Below, one piece after another: positions 36,500-44,461 of a DNA stretch of 64,000 nt (the first letter of the stretch is position 1; every line of letters starts with the position of its first letter). The stretch lies in assembly GCA_902826095.1 (NCBI GenBank), contig CADEDN010000003.1, positions 155,796 through 219,795 on the forward strand. The letters are read 5' to 3'. Source of the stretch: an uncultured Alphaproteobacteria bacterium. GTDB lineage: Bacteria > Pseudomonadota > Alphaproteobacteria > Caulobacterales > Parvularculaceae. The notes under the pieces were generated by a model. The model was not told where the DNA came from. It made no database searches and saw only the letters and a list, made by a program, of their open reading frames with translations. The position numbers and the translations under genes were made by a program.

Positions 36500-36996
36500 T
36501 CCTCAGTTTTCCGCCTTGCAGTAATCGCTCGGCCGCCTTCAAGCTCGTCAAGCAACGATTCAATGCGCGCAAGAAGCATCGGTCGCGCCGCCGCATAGTC
36601 GGCGACCATCGACGGGACGTCCGACCAGTCTCTCACGCGCACATTCGAGAATTGTTCGGGGAGTGCGTTAAAGACGACGACGATGTCGGCGCTCGAGAGA
36701 TCGCTCTCCTGAAGCGCGCGCAGCGGCTCACGCGCGACGTCGATATTGTCGCGTGAAAGCGCCGCGGCGAGATCCGGCGTCATATGGTCGCCGGGAGAAA
36801 TGCCGCGCGAGGCGACGGTAAGATCAAGGCCTCTCTGCTTTGCGAGACGTCTCATATGCTCGCGCGCGATTGCGCTCTTCACCGTGCCGGCCTGGCAGAC
36901 GAACAGCACGTCGGCGCCGGCGCGCGCGTCGACCGCTTTGCGCCCGCAGGCCGAGGCGAGCGTCGCCAGACCGATGATCGCATGGCGTCGAGACAT
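36496..36996 (-). CDS. Low-molecular-weight phosphatase/ArsC-like protein with lipoprotein-type leader
   Basis: First gene of the chr-like operon. The ATG at 36996 gives a leader MSRRHAIIGLATLASACG that resembles a lipobox or Tat signal; ATGs at 37017, 37026 and 37041 are also possible. The domain resembles LMW-PTP/arsenate reductase: P-loop VLFVCQAGTVKSAIARE and an acidic C-terminal loop (VRDWSDVPSM). The CX5R catalytic arginine is replaced by Lys (C-x5-K-S), so ordinary phosphatase activity is doubtful. An oxyanion-binding role is suggested by context only. Confidence 0.72.
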   Translation of the reverse strand: MSRRHAIIGLATLASACGRKAVDARAGADVLFVCQAGTVKSAIAREHMRRLAKQRGLDLTVASRGISPGDHMTPDLAAALSRDNIDVAREPLRALQESDLSSADIVVVFNALPEQFSNVRVRDWSDVPSMVADYAAARPMLLARIESLLDELEGGRAITARRKTEE

Positions 36997-37094
36997 CGCC
37001 GCCGCCCGGTTCGACATCGCCGCCATTGCCGCCGCCTCCATTAGGAATTACTCATGGTATGGTGCGATATCTGCAAGAAATAAAGGGAATTGCC

Positions 37095-37109
37095 CTCATC
37101 ATGTATGAG
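37095..37109 (+). promoter_or_regulatory. Candidate LysR-type operator
   Basis: The 76-base gap between the divergent phosphatase-like and LysR genes contains the inverted repeat CTCAT-N5-ATGAG. Further CTCAT copies lie at about 37051 and 37115. An interrupted dyad between a LysR gene and the operon it faces is the usual layout for autoregulation and activation of the divergent operon. Confidence 0.5.
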
Positions 37110-37117
37110 ATAAGCTC

Positions 37118-38047
37118 ATGAATGAATCGGACTCGCGCGATCCGGCGCCGCCGTCGATCAGCGCGCTTCGCGCTTTCGAGGCGGCGGCGCGGCTTTCCAG
37201 TTTCACCGCGGCCGGCGCCGAGCTTGGCGTCACCCAGAGCGCTGTCAGCCATGCGATCCGGGAAATCGAAGCGCGCCTCTCCGTCAGTCTCTTTCGGCGC
37301 GACGGGCGACGCCTTGAATTGACCGAAGCCGGCAAGCGTTATGCGCCATTCGTCCGCGAGGCGCTCGCCAAGCTGCGCGCCGGCGAGCTTGCGGTCACCG
37401 ATCCCGCGCGGCGCTCCCGCATCCTGACGGTCAGCGTGTCGCCGAGCTTTGCGGCGAAGTGGCTGGGCCCGCGCATCGGCGAGTTCGCGTCGCGCCATCC
37501 TGACCTTGACCTGCGGGTCAGCGCGACGGCGCTCCATGTCGATTTCACCGACGACGGGATCGACCTCGCTATCCGCCACGGCGACGGCCGCTGGCCGGCG
37601 CTCTCCAGCGTCAAATTGTGCACGGAGTTGTGGCTGCCGGTCGCAGCGCCGTCTCTCGCGAGGAGTGTGAAGCGCGCGCCGGACATATTGCAGCTGCCGC
37701 TCATCCATCACCGGGATGACGGTCCCTGGCGGCGCTGGTTCGACACGGAAGGCGTCGCAGCCGACGGCAAGCTCAATCGCGGGCTCACATTCAGCGAGTT
37801 GAGCCTTGCGATCGACGCGGCGGCGGCCGGGCAGGGCGTCGCTCTTGCGCGGAGCGCGCTCGCCGCCCGCGATCTGATCGCCGGCCGTCTTGTCGCCCTG
37901 ACGAAAAGCCGGCAGCCGGCCGATTTCGCCTATTGGATCGTGCGCCCGAAGGACCGCGTGCGCAGCCGCAAGATCATCCGCTTCATGGACTGGCTGCGCG
38001 CGGAGGCGGCGGCGGAGGAATCCGCGCTCGCTGCGAAAATCGCCTAA
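37118..38047 (+). CDS. LysR-family transcriptional regulator (GcvA-like)
   Basis: A 309-residue regulator. The N-terminal winged helix is clear (ISALRAFEAAARLSSFTAAG, AELGVTQSAVSHAIREIEAR, LFRRDGRRLELTEAGKRYAP). A substrate-binding domain follows, with FAAKWLGPRIGEFASRHPDL, DDGIDLAIRHGDGRWP and AAAAGQGVALARSALAARDL. This pattern is closest to the GcvA/AmpR group. It is transcribed away from the chr-like operon, whose transcription it probably controls. Its stop overlaps the stop of the convergent small gene by 4 bases. Confidence 0.9.
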   Translation: MNESDSRDPAPPSISALRAFEAAARLSSFTAAGAELGVTQSAVSHAIREIEARLSVSLFRRDGRRLELTEAGKRYAPFVREALAKLRAGELAVTDPARRSRILTVSVSPSFAAKWLGPRIGEFASRHPDLDLRVSATALHVDFTDDGIDLAIRHGDGRWPALSSVKLCTELWLPVAAPSLARSVKRAPDILQLPLIHHRDDGPWRRWFDTEGVAADGKLNRGLTFSELSLAIDAAAAGQGVALARSALAARDLIAGRLVALTKSRQPADFAYWIVRPKDRVRSRKIIRFMDWLRAEAAAEESALAAKIA

Positions 38048-38460
38048 ACCGATCCCGGCTGTTCGAACTGGCCGCAGACGGCGTCGCCGCGCGCGCTGAT
38101 CTGTTCGACTTGCGCCGCCACGCGGTTGACGTCGTCTTCGGTGTAGCCGCGTTCGAAGAACGCCATGATCTCGGCTTCGATCGAGGCTTGCGAGGCGCCG
38201 CTCTCGGTCATTTCGCCGACCCGCAGGAGAACACTCGCCACCTCAAAATCGCGATCGCTCATCGACCCGCCCATATAGCCGGTGACACAGGCGCAAGCCG
38301 CCGCCGGATCGGCGACGCCTTCCTTCCGGCTCATCGACAGGCAGGATGCGTAGACCTGACGCGCTGTCGCGGCCACCGAATTCAGCTGATAATTTTGCGC
38401 GTAGGCCGACGCCGTCGTTGCTAACGCCGCGGCGAGCGCCGCAATGATGGTGATCCGCAT
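38044..38460 (-). CDS. Small secreted hypothetical protein
   Basis: A 138-residue product with a signal peptide (MRITIIAALAAALATTASAY, cleavage near AYA-Q) and a GAGGGG ribosome-binding site. The mature part is helical, with four cysteines (YASCLSM, AACACV, AVCGQ), and resembles small cysteine-containing periplasmic proteins without an assigned family. It is divergent from the helicase gene. Longer frames without a start lie antisense to that gene and are not accepted. Confidence 0.62.
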   Translation of the reverse strand: MRITIIAALAAALATTASAYAQNYQLNSVAATARQVYASCLSMSRKEGVADPAAACACVTGYMGGSMSDRDFEVASVLLRVGEMTESGASQASIEAEIMAFFERGYTEDDVNRVAAQVEQISARGDAVCGQFEQPGSV

Positions 38461-38557
38461 GAAGCCCCTCGCTCGGGCGCCGCCCTCGCGACGCTCTGGC
38501 GAGGCTGCCTGTTCGCGCAGCTCGATGCAAGCGGCGCTGCGGCAGAGGGGCTTGCCG

Positions 38558-41029
38558 ATGCGGCGAAAGACTGGCTTTTCTGGCGCGGTGGACAAGAATT
38601 TCGACCCGATGCCGGCCGCCTTCAGCGGATGGTTCGCCGCGCGCGGGTGGCGGCCGCGCCCGCACCAGCTTGACTGCCTCGCCGCCGCGCGCGCCGGGCG
38701 CTCGCATCTCCTGATCGCGCCGACCGGCGGCGGCAAGACGCTCGCCGGATTTCTGCCGAGCCTCATCGACATCTGCGAAAACGGATCAAACGGCAAACTT
38801 CACACGCTTTATATCTCGCCGTTGAAGGCGCTCGCGGTCGATATCGCGCGCAACGTCGAACGGCCGGTCGCGGAGATGCGGCTTGGCGTCAGCATCGAAG
38901 CGCGCACCGGCGACACGCCGGCGCACCGCCGCCAGCGACAGAAATATTCCCCACCCGATCTCCTGTTGACAACGCCGGAACAGGTCGCGCTGATGCTGAC
39001 GCACACGGATGCTGGAAGATTCTTCCAGTCGCTGAAGGCGGTCGTCATCGATGAATTGCATTCGTTCCATGCGACAAAGCGCGGACATCTGTTGTCGCTC
39101 GGCCTTGCGCGCCTGCGAAAGCTCGCGCCTGAGCTGCGCGCGGTCGGCCTGTCGGCGACCGTGCCCGATCCCCGGCCGCTGCTGGATTTCCTCTCACCGC
39201 AATCAGGCGCAGCGCTGATCCGCGCCGCCGGCGGCGCAACGCCAATCGTCCGGGTGCTGAACGCCGAAAGCAGAATTCCATGGTCCGGCCATTCCGCGCG
39301 TCATGCGTGGGGCGAGGTCTACGAAGCGATCCGGACCGCAAGGATGACGCTTGTCTTCGTCAACACGCGCTCCCAGGCGGAAATGACCTTTCAGGCGCTG
39401 TGGGCGATGAACGACGACAATCTGCCGATCGCGCTCCATCACGGCTCGCTCGACGTCGAACAGCGCCGGAAGGTCGAAGCGGCGATGACCAGGGGGACGC
39501 TGCGCGCGGTCGTCTGCACGTCGACGCTCGATCTTGGAATCGACTGGGGCGATGTCGATCTCGTCATCCAGATTGGCGCGCCGAAAGGCGCAAGCCGCCT
39601 GACCCAGCGGATCGGCCGCGCCAATCACCGGATGGACGAGCCGTCCGCAGCCCTGCTCATTCCCGGCAATCGCTTTGAAGTGCTCGAATGCATCGCCGCG
39701 AAAGACGCGATCGAAGAGGGGACGCTTGACGGCGACGAAGGGCGCGACGGCGCGCTCGACGTTCTCGCCCAGCATATCGCCGGCGTCGCGTGTTCGGCGC
39801 CGTTCCAATCCGACGATCTTTACGAGGAAATTGCGTCCGCAGCGCCCTTCGCGTCGCTGCCGCGCGAAAGCTTCGATCAGGCGCTCGATTTCGCGGCGAC
39901 CGGCGGCTACGCGCTGCGCACATATGAACGCTTCCGCCGGATCGTGAAAACGCCGGACGGCCTCTACCGCATCCGCAACGCGCAAGTCGCGCAGCAGCAT
40001 CGCCTGAACGCCGGAACGATCGTCGAGTCGCCGTCTTTCAATATCCGCGTCGTCGCCGCGAAGGGCAGGCGCGGCGTGGGCCGAAAGCTCGGCACGATGG
40101 AAGAATGGTTCATCGAGGGTTTGTCGCCCGGCGACACGTTCCTTTTCGCGGGCGAGGTGCTGCGCTTTGAAGCGATCGACGGAACGGACGCCTTCGTCAC
40201 GCGCGCGCCGGGCGAAGACCCACGCATTCCCTCCTGGAACGGCGGCAAATTCCCGCTGACCACTTATCTCGCCGCGCGCGTCCGCCGGATCATTCATAAC
40301 GAGGACAACTGGCGCGCGCTGCCTGATCAGCTGCGGGACTGGCTGGAAATCCAGCGCGATGTCTCGGTCATTCCCGATGAAGACGAGTTGCTGGTCGAAA
40401 CTTTCCCGCACAATGAACGATTTTTCCTGGTCTGTTACCCATTTGACGGGCGCCTCGTGCATCAAACGCTCGGCATGTTGCTGACGCGGCGTCTCGAACG
40501 CCTCGGCGCGCAGCCGCTCGGCTTCACGCCGACGGAATATTCGCTGTCGGTCTGGGGCCGGCGTGACATGAGCGGTCTCGATATCGATATGCTCTTCGAC
40601 GAGGACATGCTCGGCGACGACCTCGAAAGCTGGCTCGCGGAATCGGCGCTGATGAAGCGGACCTTCCGCGATTGCGCCGTCATCGCGGGCCTCATCGATC
40701 GCCGGCATCCCGGCCAGCACAAGACCGGGCGCCAAGTCGCGTTTTCGGCGGACCTCATTTACGACGTGCTGAAGGAGCACGAACCGGATCATTTGCTGCT
40801 GAAAGCCGCCTGGGCCGATGCGGCGCGGGGATATCTCGACCTCGCGCGGCTGCAGGGCCTGCTTTCTCGCGTCAAGGGGCGCCTCCTTCATTCAAGGCTC
40901 GACCGCGTGTCGCCGCTTGCGGTTCCGGTCATGCTCGAAATAAACAAGGAAACGATCATCGGCGAGGCGCAGGAGGCGATGCTGAAGGAAGCCTCCGACG
41001 CGCTGATCAGGGAGGCGATGCGGCGGTGA
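38558..41029 (+). CDS. Ligase-associated DEXH-box DNA helicase (Lhr-like)
   Basis: ATP-dependent DNA helicase of the Lhr family thought to act with an ATP-dependent ligase in DNA repair. The ATG at 38558 has AGAGGGG 7 bases upstream and gives 823 residues, the usual length. Motifs: LLIAPTGGGKTLAGFLP (Walker A), LLLTTPEQVALML, VVIDELHSFHATKRG (DEXH-type box, DELH), VGLSATVPDP (motif III), TLVFVNTRSQAEM (motif IV), TSTLDLGIDWGDVDLVIQIG (motif V) and RIGRANHRMDEP (motif VI). A winged-helix/Lhr core follows. pdeM is next on the same strand, but the ligase and the beta-lactamase-fold exonuclease of the usual cluster are not here. Confidence 0.92.
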   Translation: MRRKTGFSGAVDKNFDPMPAAFSGWFAARGWRPRPHQLDCLAAARAGRSHLLIAPTGGGKTLAGFLPSLIDICENGSNGKLHTLYISPLKALAVDIARNVERPVAEMRLGVSIEARTGDTPAHRRQRQKYSPPDLLLTTPEQVALMLTHTDAGRFFQSLKAVVIDELHSFHATKRGHLLSLGLARLRKLAPELRAVGLSATVPDPRPLLDFLSPQSGAALIRAAGGATPIVRVLNAESRIPWSGHSARHAWGEVYEAIRTARMTLVFVNTRSQAEMTFQALWAMNDDNLPIALHHGSLDVEQRRKVEAAMTRGTLRAVVCTSTLDLGIDWGDVDLVIQIGAPKGASRLTQRIGRANHRMDEPSAALLIPGNRFEVLECIAAKDAIEEGTLDGDEGRDGALDVLAQHIAGVACSAPFQSDDLYEEIASAAPFASLPRESFDQALDFAATGGYALRTYERFRRIVKTPDGLYRIRNAQVAQQHRLNAGTIVESPSFNIRVVAAKGRRGVGRKLGTMEEWFIEGLSPGDTFLFAGEVLRFEAIDGTDAFVTRAPGEDPRIPSWNGGKFPLTTYLAARVRRIIHNEDNWRALPDQLRDWLEIQRDVSVIPDEDELLVETFPHNERFFLVCYPFDGRLVHQTLGMLLTRRLERLGAQPLGFTPTEYSLSVWGRRDMSGLDIDMLFDEDMLGDDLESWLAESALMKRTFRDCAVIAGLIDRRHPGQHKTGRQVAFSADLIYDVLKEHEPDHLLLKAAWADAARGYLDLARLQGLLSRVKGRLLHSRLDRVSPLAVPVMLEINKETIIGEAQEAMLKEASDALIREAMRR

Positions 41030-41064
41030 ATGGTGTCAGAGATAAAACCGGCCCATTTTGAGGA

Positions 41065-41081
41065 GCCTCGCGAAGCGAGGC
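41065..41081 (+). repeat. Hairpin resembling a dispersed REP-type element
   Basis: GCCTCGC-GAA-GCGAGGC forms a perfect 7-base stem, followed by GTCGCGAAGGATCATTG. No T-tract follows, so it is not a standard terminator. The arrangement resembles short GCGAAGC-centred palindromes scattered between genes in alphaproteobacteria. It lies just after the helicase gene. Genome-wide copy number cannot be seen from the window. Confidence 0.5.
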
Positions 41082-41136
41082 GTCGCGAAGGATCATTGCG
41101 GCTTCCCTTGGACGCCGCCAATCTTTCGAGTCGAAC

Positions 41137-41156
41137 TGATCATCCGGCGATGATCA
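41137..41156 (+). repeat. Perfect inverted repeat before pdeM
   Basis: TGATCATC at 41137-41144 and GATGATCA at 41149-41156 form 8-base arms around CGGC. It lies 26 bases upstream of the pdeM start. It could be an operator or a hairpin in the leader; no T-tract follows. Confidence 0.5.
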
Positions 41157-41181
41157 TTCCTTCTCAGGATACGGACAAATC

Positions 41182-41898
41182 ATGATGGAATGGATGACTC
41201 CGATCCTAGTCAATGACGAAGCACTTGTCGCGACCCCCATCGGCGCCCTTTATTGGCCCGAGCGCGAAACGCTGATCGTTTCCGATCTGCATTTCGAAAA
41301 GGGCTCGCATTTCGCGACGAAGGGCGTGCTCTTGCCCCCTTATGACACGCGCACGACCTTGCGGCGGCTTTCGGCGCTGTTGAAGGCGCATCGGCCGAAA
41401 TGCGTGATTTCGCTCGGCGACGCCTTTCACGATGGCGGCGCGGAAGCGCGCATGGCCGATGAAGACGCCGCGCTGCTCCAGTCGATGACGCGGTCTTGCG
41501 AATGGATCTGGATTCTCGGCAATCATGATCCTGAGCCGCCGGCGCGATTTTCGGGCGCGGTCGAACAGAGCCTTCGCGTCGGGCGTCTGCTTTTCAGGCA
41601 TGAACCGGCGTTGAATTGCGAGCCGGGAGAGATCGCCGGCCATCTGCATCCGGCCGCGCGCGTGCGCGCTGAAACAAGGACGATGCGGCGGCGATGTTTC
41701 GCCAGCGACGGCGCGCGACTCATTATGCCGGCCTTCGGCGCCTATGCCGGCGGGCTCAATGTGCTGGATGTCGCCTTTGCGCCGCTCTTCGGCGCGTTCA
41801 CGGCGTTCGTGCTTGGCGCGACCGGCGTTTACGCGTTTTCTTCGAGCGCTTTGCTGCCGGACCCACAGGCGGATGTCAGAATGACAAGCTCCGCTTAA
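41182..41898 (+). CDS. pdeM: Ligase-associated DNA damage response metallophosphoesterase
   Basis: A 238-residue calcineurin-like phosphoesterase. The metal-binding motifs are SDLHFEKG (D-x-H), SLGDAFHDGG (GD), LGNHDPEPP (GNHD) and GEIAGHLHPAARV (GHxH). This matches the family encoded beside ligase-associated helicases. It probably acts on DNA or RNA ends in repair. It follows the helicase after a 152-base gap that carries two inverted repeats. Its stop overlaps that of the convergent surface-protein gene. Confidence 0.9.
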   Translation: MMEWMTPILVNDEALVATPIGALYWPERETLIVSDLHFEKGSHFATKGVLLPPYDTRTTLRRLSALLKAHRPKCVISLGDAFHDGGAEARMADEDAALLQSMTRSCEWIWILGNHDPEPPARFSGAVEQSLRVGRLLFRHEPALNCEPGEIAGHLHPAARVRAETRTMRRRCFASDGARLIMPAFGAYAGGLNVLDVAFAPLFGAFTAFVLGATGVYAFSSSALLPDPQADVRMTSSA

Positions 41899-44384
41899 GG
41901 AACAAGCACGCCGTAAAAGCCGGAGAATTTGTTCACTGGCGGCGCCGTCGATCCGCCCGCCGTGACGGGGAGGTTTGTGGAACTCGACTGGCCGCCGAAA
42001 ATGAGCGCGCCGTCGGCGCTCCTGTCGAGGCTTCGTATCAGATCGTCGCCGTTCCCCCCAAAATAGGTGAGGTAGGAAGGCTCGCCGAGATTGATCGGGA
42101 AGGCCGCGATGATCGCATCCTGGACGCCGGCCAAATTGCGCTGGAAGGCGTCTGCCGTCGTCGGCATTGTCGCCGACGTCGTTCCGCCGGCGACGAACAC
42201 ACGGCCGTCATTCGTGATCGCGACGCCTTGCAGATCTTCATTGCCGGCGCCGCCGAAATAGGTGGAGCCGACCAAAGATGATCCGTCGGCGGCGAGGACC
42301 GAGACGGCGCCGTCCCATGTGCCGCCGCCGAAGGATGTCTGAAAGGCGCCGGCGCTCGTCGGGTAATTCCCGGACTTCGTGATCGACGTGACGACCGCAC
42401 GGCCCTGCGCGTCGACGGCGAGATTGTGGGTCTCGATCAGTTCCTCGCCGGCGCCGCCAAGATAGGTGCCGTAAACAAGCTGGCCCTGCGCATTGAATTT
42501 GCCGATCAGTAGATCGTGCAGGCCGGCGTTGGCGGGCTGAACGGCGCCCGCCGTCGTCGGCGCGCCGGTCGAATTTTCGAGCGTCAGAACATAGACTTCA
42601 TTCGCCGCCGTCACCTGGATCGACGGATTGCCGCGTTTGGCGCCGGTGCGCTCAGCCCCGCCGAAATAGGTGCCGTATTCAAGGACGCTCGCTGTCGAAT
42701 TAAGGCGCGCGTAAACGAGATCCACCGGGCCGCGCACCTGGCGCTGGAACGCGTTCGGCGTCACATAGGGCGAATTCGCGCGCATCACCGATGCGAAGTA
42801 GATTCGGTCCTGCGCGTCGAGATCGATGTCGCGGATGAACGAGAAAGAGGCGTCGCCGATATAGGTCGACCAGAGGAGCGTCGAACCGTCGGCGGAGAGC
42901 TTCGCAATAAAACCATCCTGCAATCCGTAGGGATAGGACGGCTGGGTGTCGCCGGCGAAAACCGTCTGGACCGCCCCCGCCGTCGTCGGGAATTGATCGC
43001 CCGCCCTGCCGGCGACGACGACGCTTCCGTCCGACGCGATTTCTATCGCATAGGCGCGATCGTAATTCGGCCCGCCGATGAGGGTCGACCATATGAGCTG
43101 GCCTTGCGGGGTGAATTTCATCACGAAGACGTCGGCGGGACCGTCTGCGCCGAGCGATGTTCCGCCCGTCGCGAATGTCGTGTCATAGGCGCCGGGCGTC
43201 GTCGGGAATTGCGCGGAGAAGGCGCCGCCGGTGATGTAGATATTGCCGGCGCCGTCGCGCGCGGCGTCGCGCACCATCATGAAACTGCGCGCGGCGGGGT
43301 CAAGAATCGCGGAAAGGGTGATGGCGGTCTGAGCCGGCGTCGTGACGGCGACGCTGTTGCTGGCGACCGGCGCGCCAGACGTCTGGCCGATGATCTGATA
43401 GGTGTAGGCGGCGGCCGGCGAAAGGCCGGCGTCCGTGTAGCTCGTCGCCGTCGTTGTTGTCACCGGCGCGCCGTTGCGGCGGACTTCATAATGCGTGAAC
43501 GGGCCGACGACGGTCCAGGAAAGGGCGATTGACGTCGGCGACGCCGCGGATGCCGAAAGTGCGATCGATTGCTGCGGCGGCGTCGTCGCATTGGCGATGT
43601 TGCTGGCGACGGTCCCGCCGGCGAGCGCGGCGCCGATCACCTGATAGGCGTAAGCGGTTGAGGGCAAGGCTGCCATGTCCGCGTAGGAGAGCGATGTCGT
43701 GACCGCGATCTGTCCGCCGTCGCGCAGGACCTGATATTCCGTGAATTCGCCGACGATCGTCCATGAAAGCGCAACGGAGGAGGGCGATGAAGGCGACGCC
43801 GACAGGGCGATCGAAGCCGCCGCCGGCGTCGTCACATTGGCGGTGTTGCTGACGACGATCGAGCTGTCGCTCGCGAGCCCCTCGATGCGATAAGCGTAGG
43901 AGGTCGAGGGCGATAGCGACGTGTCGGCGTAAGGTGTCGACGTCGTTGTCGCGATTTGGACGTTGTCCCGGAAAACGCGAAACGCGTCATAGGCGCCGAC
44001 CGCCGTCCAAGTGAGGCTGGCGCCCGTCGCGGAACTCGCCGACGCGACAAGCGAAATCGAATTCTGCGGCGGCGTCGCCGCGGACGCTCCGGCGGCGGCG
44101 GAGACGCCGACGACCGAATACGCGTAGGAGGTCGCGGGAAATAACCCGCTGTCGGTAAAGGCCGACGCCGCCGTCGTCTCGATCTCGACGCCGTCGCGGA
44201 GAATTCTGTATTCCGCATAGGCGGAAGATCCCGTCCAGCTGAGGTCAATGCTGGTCGGCGATGTCGGCGTCGCGGCAAGGCCGGCGACTTGCGCGCTCGC
44301 CGGCAGGATCCAAGCGCTCATCAGCGCCAGCGTCGCCGCCAATGCGCAGGCCGCGCGCCTGACAAGGCCGAAGCCGCCCACCAC
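41895..44384 (-). CDS. FN3- and SBBP-repeat surface protein
   Basis: An 829-residue secreted protein with a signal peptide (ALAATLALMSAWILPASA). Four fibronectin-III-like domains follow in tandem (about residues 32-350, each with a YxVLRDG/YxYQVIG pattern). A beta-propeller-like region of SBBP repeats comes next (FVMKFTPQGQLIWSTLIGG, GFIAKLSADGSTLLWSTYIG, LLIGKFNAQGQLVYGTYLGG). It is probably an adhesive or binding surface protein. The next upstream gene is a paralogue with one FN3 domain, so the pair arose by duplication. GTG codons at 44384 and 44381 both fit the GGGAGG site. Confidence 0.82.
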   Translation of the reverse strand: MVGGFGLVRRAACALAATLALMSAWILPASAQVAGLAATPTSPTSIDLSWTGSSAYAEYRILRDGVEIETTAASAFTDSGLFPATSYAYSVVGVSAAAGASAATPPQNSISLVASASSATGASLTWTAVGAYDAFRVFRDNVQIATTTSTPYADTSLSPSTSYAYRIEGLASDSSIVVSNTANVTTPAAASIALSASPSSPSSVALSWTIVGEFTEYQVLRDGGQIAVTTSLSYADMAALPSTAYAYQVIGAALAGGTVASNIANATTPPQQSIALSASAASPTSIALSWTVVGPFTHYEVRRNGAPVTTTTATSYTDAGLSPAAAYTYQIIGQTSGAPVASNSVAVTTPAQTAITLSAILDPAARSFMMVRDAARDGAGNIYITGGAFSAQFPTTPGAYDTTFATGGTSLGADGPADVFVMKFTPQGQLIWSTLIGGPNYDRAYAIEIASDGSVVVAGRAGDQFPTTAGAVQTVFAGDTQPSYPYGLQDGFIAKLSADGSTLLWSTYIGDASFSFIRDIDLDAQDRIYFASVMRANSPYVTPNAFQRQVRGPVDLVYARLNSTASVLEYGTYFGGAERTGAKRGNPSIQVTAANEVYVLTLENSTGAPTTAGAVQPANAGLHDLLIGKFNAQGQLVYGTYLGGAGEELIETHNLAVDAQGRAVVTSITKSGNYPTSAGAFQTSFGGGTWDGAVSVLAADGSSLVGSTYFGGAGNEDLQGVAITNDGRVFVAGGTTSATMPTTADAFQRNLAGVQDAIIAAFPINLGEPSYLTYFGGNGDDLIRSLDRSADGALIFGGQSSSTNLPVTAGGSTAPPVNKFSGFYGVLVP

Positions 44385-44461
44385 TCGCCTCCCCGCTCCA
44401 AAGTCGCGGACTATGCGTATGCCCGGCCTGAAAGGAAAGCCTCAGACAAAGACGCGCGGCT

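Noticed and set aside
39203..40891. 562-codon minus-strand ORF antisense to the helicase gene
   Set aside because: It mirrors the codon structure of a high-GC gene, has no ribosome-binding site and reads as Arg/Ala-rich sequence without motifs.
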